Of a stretch of 10,734 bases of DNA, positions 6,607 to 10,734 are shown in pieces. The DNA lies in the NCBI GenBank assembly GCA_021203585.1, contig JAJQAW010000373.1, forward strand, positions 1,171-11,904, read 5' to 3'. The notes under the pieces are model-generated. The model was not told where the DNA came from. It saw only the letters and a program-made list of their open reading frames with translations, and did not search any database. Each line of letters begins with the position of its first letter. The first letter of the stretch is position 1. Position numbers and translations under genes: made by a program. This stretch comes from Rikenellaceae bacterium (GTDB lineage Bacteria; Bacteroidota; Bacteroidia; Bacteroidales; Rikenellaceae).

Positions 6607-6960
6607 CTATCGGATCAGGCGATTGGTAGCCGTATCGGGAAAGATCACCCAGGGTTCGAAGGTTTTGGCCTCTTCGAAGTCCATATGGGCATACGAAAGA
6701 ATGATCACGATATCCCCTACGGAGAACAACCGCGCAGCCGCACCATTGATGCAAATACAACCGCTCCCGCGCTCGCCCCGGATGACGTAGGTTTCGATGC
6801 GGTTGCCGTTGTTGTTATTGACGATAGCTACCTTTTCCCCCGGTATCAGGTTGGCGGCATCCATCAGGTCCGCATCGATCGTGATACTGCCCACGTAATC
6901 CAGATTGGCCTGGGTTACCCGTACACGGTGGATTTTCGATTTCATAACTTCGATCTGCAT
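6607..6960 (-). CDS. panD: aspartate 1-decarboxylase (pyruvoyl-dependent)
   Basis: PanD decarboxylates L-aspartate to beta-alanine, the amine partner used by PanC. The 117-residue proenzyme ([13 protein letters not shown]) carries the self-cleavage site Gly24-Ser25 in YVGSITID; Ser25 becomes the pyruvoyl group of the alpha chain. Further conserved parts are [22 protein letters not shown] (about 46-67, with the catalytic Arg/Tyr region), CINGAAARL (about 69-77) and the [10 protein letters not shown] strand. Lys9 and His11 in the N-terminal KSKIHR are also conserved. Length is normal. It lies 20 bases downstream of panC on the same strand with no promoter box between, so the two form a panC-panD operon. 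Confidence 0.96.
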   Translation of the reverse strand: MQIEVMKSKIHRVRVTQANLDYVGSITIDADLMDAANLIPGEKVAIVNNNNGNRIETYVIRGERGSGCICINGAAARLFSVGDIVIILSYAHMDFEEAKTFEPWVIFPDTATNRLIR

Positions 6961-6980
6961 AGCCGTTGCTTCTTTCTATA

Positions 6981-7811
6981 TCAGAGTTCAATATTGTCAA
7001 TTAACCGCACATCGCCTGCCCATACCGCCGCAAAGGCATATTTTTTCCCGGGCTCCTCCCAGCTCGAAACCGGTTGTAAGCTGTCCGCATCGGCGATGGC
7101 GATGTATTCGGTCTTCAATTGCGGATCGGTATCGATCCGCTGCGCGGCCCACCGGATCAACTCCTGCAGCGGTACGGATCCCGCTCTTTGGGACATTTCC
7201 CGCAAGGTCGCATAGATCAGCGGCGCGGATTCCCGTTGAGCAGCATTCAAGCGCATATTTCGGGAACTCAGAGCCAGCCCGTCGCCGTCCCGCTCTATCG
7301 GACAATCGACGATTTCCACCGGAAGATGCAGTTGCCGGACCAACTGGCGGATAACGGCCAATTGCTGATAATCCTTTTCTCCAAAGTAGGCCCGATCCGG
7401 CTTTACGATCTCCAGCAGCCGACTGACAACCTGAGCAACTCCATTGAAGTGTCCCGGACGGTGTTCACCCTCCATGACTCTTTCCAGGTCACCGAATTCA
7501 AACCGGCGAAGATCCTGCCGGGGATAAATTTCGCTCTCCCGAGGCATAAATACAAAATCCACTCCAGCTTTTTCCAACAGCGCACAATCCGCCTGCGGAG
7601 TCCGTGGATAATTAACCAGATCCTCCGGATCATTGAATTGGGTGGGATTGACAAAGACACTGACCACCGCCGTATCGCACTCCCGGCGGCAACGCTCGAC
7701 CAAGGAGATATGGCCGGCGTGCAAGGCCCCCATGGTCGGAACAAACCCTACCGATGCGGTCCGACCTCCGAGGCGGCGCCGTAGTTCGGCTACTGTCGTT
7801 ATAATTTGCAT
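6981..7811 (-). CDS. panC: pantothenate synthetase (pantoate--beta-alanine ligase)
   Basis: PanC condenses pantoate with beta-alanine using ATP, via a pantoyl-adenylate, to make pantothenate, the coenzyme A precursor. With the start at 7811 (MQIITTVAELRRRL) it has 276 residues, typical for the family. The HIGH-type nucleotide motif PTMGALHAGH is at 25-34. The pantoate/beta-alanine site includes NPTQFNDPEDLVNYPR (55-70), the ATP site includes FGEKDYQQ (143-150), and the KMSKS-like loop is in DGDGLALSSRN (175-185). The open frame extends 14 codons upstream to 7853, but that ATG falls inside the promoter -7 box, so 7811 is preferred. It is first in the panC-panD operon, whose second gene supplies its beta-alanine. 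Pantoate-making genes (panB, panE) are not in the window. Confidence 0.97.
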   Translation of the reverse strand: MQIITTVAELRRRLGGRTASVGFVPTMGALHAGHISLVERCRRECDTAVVSVFVNPTQFNDPEDLVNYPRTPQADCALLEKAGVDFVFMPRESEIYPRQDLRRFEFGDLERVMEGEHRPGHFNGVAQVVSRLLEIVKPDRAYFGEKDYQQLAVIRQLVRQLHLPVEIVDCPIERDGDGLALSSRNMRLNAAQRESAPLIYATLREMSQRAGSVPLQELIRWAAQRIDTDPQLKTEYIAIADADSLQPVSSWEEPGKKYAFAAVWAGDVRLIDNIEL

Positions 7812-7850
7812 GGTAATTCTGCCGTTCACCGGCTTAACTGGTTTTCCGGG

Positions 7851-7880
7851 CAAAGTTAGATTTTAATTCCATACGATCAA
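7851..7880 (-). promoter_or_regulatory. panCD promoter
   Basis: On the minus strand TAACTTTG (7858-7851) is an exact TAnnTTTG -7 box, with a -33-like TTG at 7880-7878 and a 19-base spacer. Transcription would start near 7844, leaving a leader of about 33 bases before the panC ATG at 7811. Confidence 0.7.
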
Positions 7881-8009
7881 CCGATCTCTGCGGGTTTTTG
7901 AAAACCGAAAGGCATATGGAAATGGATCGATTGCAGACTCTTCGCGCCCCCGGGACCGGAAGAAGCGTGCCTCCCGATTCGGGAAGGCAGCCGAAACGTT
8001 CACCCCCGA

Positions 8010-8915
8010 TTATTGATTTTTCCGGCCGAACAGCGAGAAATGTACATATCGTTTGGGATTGTTTTTTAAATCCTCCAGCAGTTCCGATAAATGTTTGGAT
8101 GATGCCTGCAACCCTTCGTACAGCGAAGGATCGTTGAGCAGCAACGGCAATGTGCCCTCGCCGTGATTCAGTTTGGTCACGGCCTCGTTCAATTCGGTTA
8201 CGGTTCGATTGATGTTATCCACCAGCAACGAGACATTCACCGTTTGCAGGGAATCGGTCAAATCTCCCACATTGCCCAGGATACGATCCATATCCTCCAT
8301 GCTTCGGTTCAGACTCCTGCTGATGCTGTTGACGTTGGCTACGGTGGCCTTCAAGTCGTTGTTGACCATATAATCCGCACCACTGAGAATTCCGGAAATG
8401 CTTTGCAGGTTCTCTTCGCTCAGCAGAACGGTCACCTTATCCAGGGTCAGAGCCAGGTTGGCCACGATTTCGGTCAGTTGTTCCTTGACCGGCCCCAACC
8501 CGTCGGTCAATTGGCCCAGTAATTCGGGTTTGAGCACTGACGGAATCAAGTCCCCGTCCCGGTACATTTCCGGAGAATGACCGTATTCCACCACCAGTGT
8601 TTTACTCCCGATGATCATCGGATTATTGGTCGTCACGTAGGAATCGTTCGGAATCGGGTATTTTCGGTTGACACTGAATTCGACCCGGATAGCGTCCGGA
8701 TTCTTGGGATCGAACGTGATCCCCGTTATGGTTCCAACTTTGATGCCCCGAAACATCACGTCTCCGGAAACATTCAATCCTTCCACATTGGCAAAAGTGG
8801 TGTAAAAAGTATGCGATCCCGAGAATACGTTTTTCCCCTTCAGGAAGTTTATCCCCCAGAACAACAGGATCAGCATGACAAAGGCGAATATTCCGATTTT
8901 AATCTCTTTTCTCAT
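8010..8915 (-). CDS. MCE/MlaD-family lipid-transport protein
   Basis: This 301-residue protein is an inner-membrane-anchored periplasmic MCE protein, the substrate-binding part of Mla-type lipid transport between the inner and outer membranes. Residues 1-6 are basic, residues 7-25 form one membrane anchor (IGIFAFVMLILLFWGINFL), and the MCE domain spans about 37-125 (YTTFANVEGLNVSGDVMFRG, KVGTITGI, GSKTLVVEYG). Residues about 135-285 are mostly helical, which in relatives forms the coiled tunnel or needle. The C-terminus has the Bacteroidetes pattern LLNDPSLYEGL, then NNPKRYVHFSLFGRK. It starts 40 bases after the amidase stop on the same strand, so the two are likely co-transcribed. No MlaE permease or MlaF ATPase is next to it. 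Pairing with them elsewhere is inferred from the family. Confidence 0.93.
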   Translation of the reverse strand: MRKEIKIGIFAFVMLILLFWGINFLKGKNVFSGSHTFYTTFANVEGLNVSGDVMFRGIKVGTITGITFDPKNPDAIRVEFSVNRKYPIPNDSYVTTNNPMIIGSKTLVVEYGHSPEMYRDGDLIPSVLKPELLGQLTDGLGPVKEQLTEIVANLALTLDKVTVLLSEENLQSISGILSGADYMVNNDLKATVANVNSISRSLNRSMEDMDRILGNVGDLTDSLQTVNVSLLVDNINRTVTELNEAVTKLNHGEGTLPLLLNDPSLYEGLQASSKHLSELLEDLKNNPKRYVHFSLFGRKNQ

Positions 8916-8955
8916 TGGAATTTATAATTTTAACGGCAGCAGAACCTTCTCCGGA

Positions 8956-10155
8956 TCAGTTCCGCTTCATGGCGTCGGTGATGGTCACCGGCTGCTCGTT
9001 CCGGAAAGCCACGATAAAGGCATCTTTAAATTTGCTTCGCAGCTGACGCTGCAAAGATAACGCTTCGGAGTAAGTTTTCGTCTCTCCGATAAAATATTTG
9101 TAGTAATTCCCGATTTTTATCTCGACCACCTGCCGGGAATAGTTGCCGAACCGATTGCGGGCCACAGGTGTCTGGGACGCGGACACCTGCACCCGATAGA
9201 GCAGATGATCCTGCGCGGGGCTCACGAAGGCCGGAGCATTTGCCGGCTCGGGCTGCACGGCCGCACCGCTGGCTTCCGAAGCGGACGAGGAGCCAGTATT
9301 AGCGGCGGCAGCCGAGGCTACCAGCGACGCGGGAGAATTGTCGTCTAGACGAATGATGTGCGCGTTTCCCTCCACCGAACTTTTGTATTCGCTGATGGCA
9401 TTGAAGATCGCACGGGCTATCCGGGCTTGTCCCTCTTTGGAGGTAATGACGGCACGGTCGGCGGCATTGCTCAAAAAACCGATTTCGGTCAGTACGCTCG
9501 GCATGGTCGTGCGGTGCAGCACGATGAGGGCGTTTTGACGGACTCCTCGGGAAGTCGGTATGGAGGTGTGTTGGCCGTAATGCTTCTGGATCAAATTGGC
9601 CAATTTTACACTGTGCTCGAAATGGGCGGATTGGGTTAACGAAAAGATGATGTAGGAGGCCGGATCTTTGGGATCGAACCCTTCGTATTTGGTCTGGTAG
9701 TCCTCCTCGTAAGTAATCACGCTGTTTTCGCGTATGGCCATTTCCAAATTGGATTTTTCGTGGCTCAATCCCATCACCCACGTGGAAGAACCCCGTGCCG
9801 AAGAGCTGGCCACGGCATCCGCATGAATGGAAACGAACAAGTCGGCATTGGCTTTATTGGCCATATTGCCCCGCTCACGCAGACCCACGTCGATGTCCGT
9901 TTTCCGGGTATAGATCACCTCCACGTCCGGCAGATTCTGCTCGATCAGCGCTCCCACCTGCAAGGCTACGGACAAAACGATATCCTTTTCCTTGTAATTG
10001 CCGTGCGTGCAGCCCGGTAGAGGCCCTCCGTGACCGGGGTCCAGCACGATTTTCTTCATTTTATACCCGTCCGTGGACTGTGCCGTGGACTCCGGCACAA
10101 AAAATGCGAAAATAAACACTACCGGAAGCAGGAGAAATACTAACTTTCTTTTCAT
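8956..10155 (-). CDS. secreted N-acetylmuramoyl-L-alanine amidase with C-terminal SPOR-like domain
   Basis: A periplasmic zinc amidase of the Amidase_3 (AmiA/B/C) family, 399 residues, that cuts the bond between MurNAc and the stem peptide during cell separation and wall turnover. A signal peptide covers residues 1-25 (ESTAQ end). The catalytic domain is about 33-257: zinc ligands H42 in LDPGHGG, E56 in NYKEKDI and H111 in VSIHADA, and the catalytic Glu224 in LTEIGFLSN. An extra segment at about 132-180 (HEKSNLEMA to SAHFEH) fits the regulatory insert of this family. An Ala/Ser/Pro-rich linker (about 275-315) joins a C-terminal domain (about 318-385, LYRVQVSASQ, NYYKYFIGETKTYSEA, AFIVAFRN) that resembles a SPOR peptidoglycan-binding fold. 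It is first in an operon with the MCE gene and divergent from the LptD-like gene. Confidence 0.93.
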   Translation of the reverse strand: MKRKLVFLLLPVVFIFAFFVPESTAQSTDGYKMKKIVLDPGHGGPLPGCTHGNYKEKDIVLSVALQVGALIEQNLPDVEVIYTRKTDIDVGLRERGNMANKANADLFVSIHADAVASSSARGSSTWVMGLSHEKSNLEMAIRENSVITYEEDYQTKYEGFDPKDPASYIIFSLTQSAHFEHSVKLANLIQKHYGQHTSIPTSRGVRQNALIVLHRTTMPSVLTEIGFLSNAADRAVITSKEGQARIARAIFNAISEYKSSVEGNAHIIRLDDNSPASLVASAAAANTGSSSASEASGAAVQPEPANAPAFVSPAQDHLLYRVQVSASQTPVARNRFGNYSRQVVEIKIGNYYKYFIGETKTYSEALSLQRQLRSKFKDAFIVAFRNEQPVTITDAMKRN

Positions 10156-10209
10156 TGCGTTACGTTTCTAAAAGTCGCAGGGTCGCCTGGCCAGACGACG
10201 GTTCACAGA

Positions 10210-10244
10210 CAAAAACCTATCCAGACTCCGTAAAGATGCAAAAA
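10210..10244 (-). promoter_or_regulatory. amidase-MCE operon promoter
   Basis: On the minus strand TTTTTG (10244-10239) and TAGGTTTTTG (10219-10210) are separated by exactly 19 bases, fitting the Bacteroidetes TTTG-N19-TAnnTTTG layout with two extra T in the -7 box. Transcription would start near 10203, giving a leader of about 48 bases before the amidase ATG. Confidence 0.6.
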
Positions 10245-10303
10245 TCCGGAATGAAAAAGCAGGAACCACCGCACGAACGTGACCGTTTTCCGCATAAACT
10301 TTC

Positions 10304-10311
10304 TATCTTTG
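10304..10311 (+). promoter_or_regulatory. promoter -7 box of the LptD-like gene
   Basis: TATCTTTG is an exact TAnnTTTG match on the + strand, about 60 bases before the TTG start at 10373 and divergent from the amidase promoter. A -33 element is weak. The leader between it and the gene ends AT-rich (TTAAAAATATTC), as is common before Bacteroidetes starts. Confidence 0.65.
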
Positions 10312-10372
10312 CACCGATTTTGGGTGGGTCTGCCGTACTGAATCCAAGACAAAGTTAAAAATATTCTTCAAA

Positions 10373-10734
10373 TTGCCGGTCTTTAGCCGAAGATACAACT
10401 GGGCGGCGTCCCTGTTCCTCCTTTTTTTCCTCCAGGGATTTCTGTGGAGCAGCTGCGGCCGCATGAGTTTTTCCGGCCGGGGAAACCGACCGGCGGAAAA
10501 TCACGCGGAAGAATCGGCAGAAGAAGCCGAACCGGCCGGATCTTTTTTTGACGGTGTCGATCCCCGTACAGCGCAACTGGCCGATTCGCTGATGGACCAC
10601 GGGCAATTCGTTCTTCTGGCCGATAGCGTGGCTGGCTCCGGTTCACCCGCTTCCGAAGCATTAACCCCCGTCTATAGACTCGATCTTTCGCCCGCAGACT
10701 CCTTATCGTTGGAGACTCCGGCACTGGACAGCCT
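10373..10734 (+). CDS. lptD: N-terminus of an exported protein, probably LPS-assembly protein LptD (partial)
   Basis: An open frame of 120 codons runs from TTG at 10373 through the window end. It begins PVFSRRYNW and then has a strong hydrophobic segment (AASLFLLFFLQGFLW, about 11-25) followed by SSCGR, a signal peptide. The next part is acidic and Ala/Ser/Pro/Asp-rich (EESAEEAEPAG, YRLDLSPADSLSLETPALDSL), like the low-complexity leader that precedes the beta-jellyroll in Bacteroidetes LptD. No ATG lies upstream in frame; the first ATG (10463) would remove the signal peptide. The LptD call rests on gene order: in Bacteroidetes an OstA/LptD-like gene is often divergent from the amidase and MCE genes. 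No diagnostic LptD domain is inside the window. A lipoprotein is an alternative because of the Cys at residue 28. Confidence 0.5.
   Translation, partial: MPVFSRRYNWAASLFLLFFLQGFLWSSCGRMSFSGRGNRPAENHAEESAEEAEPAGSFFDGVDPRTAQLADSLMDHGQFVLLADSVAGSGSPASEALTPVYRLDLSPADSLSLETPALDS

Noticed and set aside
6590..6609. AGCCG/CGGCT inverted repeat at the panD stop codon
   Set aside because: Five base pairs, overlaps the coding end and has no T-run.
7969..7988. Hairpin GCCTCCCG / CGGGAAGGC downstream of the MCE gene
   Set aside because: Stem has a bulge and no U-tract follows on the minus strand, so it cannot be called a terminator, though it may pause or protect the transcript.
10383..10724. Minus-strand ORFs at the right end of the window
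   Set aside because: They oppose the TTG-started exported protein, which has a signal peptide and a promoter; the minus frames have neither.

Overview
The window looks like chromosomal DNA of a Bacteroidales bacterium, most likely near Alistipes/Rikenellaceae (inference). The evidence is repeated Bacteroidetes-type -7 promoter boxes (TAnnTTTG) in front of several genes, weak or absent Shine-Dalgarno sites with AT-rich leaders, a MurA with Asp in place of the catalytic Cys, and a fairly GC-rich sequence. I see no tRNA, rRNA, insertion sequence, phage gene or CRISPR array.

Layout. 1-98: possible C-terminal tail of an upstream + strand gene. 104-715 (+): small outer-membrane beta-barrel protein, followed by a clear intrinsic terminator at 734-761. 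996-1652 (-): LolD-type ABC ATPase. 1653-2126: GC-rich gap of unclear nature, spanned by a doubtful ORF that overlaps the murA stop by ATGA. 2127-3434 (-): murA. 3435-3722: divergent control region between murA and rnr, with two AGAT/ATCT palindromes at the murA promoter and a possible short reading frame or gene remnant. 3723-5939 (+): rnr (ribonuclease R). 6002-6376 (-): DUF4377-like lipoprotein. 6607-6960 and 6981-7811 (-): panD and panC, transcribed panC first. 8010-8915 and 8956-10155 (-): MCE/MlaD-type protein and a secreted N-acetylmuramoyl-L-alanine amidase, amidase first. 10156-10372: divergent promoter region. 10373-end (+): start of an exported protein with a TTG start, probably LptD by gene order.

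The genes are mainly envelope biogenesis: peptidoglycan precursor synthesis (murA), peptidoglycan cleavage (amidase), lipid transport (MCE), lipoprotein release (LolD-like), probable LPS insertion (LptD), an OM barrel and a lipoprotein. Housekeeping RNA decay (rnr) and pantothenate synthesis (panCD) are interspersed. I found no convincing new multi-gene system. The best leads are the murA operator-like palindromes, the ORF coupled to the murA stop, the non-ATG start of the LptD-like gene, and a perfect 10-bp hairpin downstream of the barrel gene.
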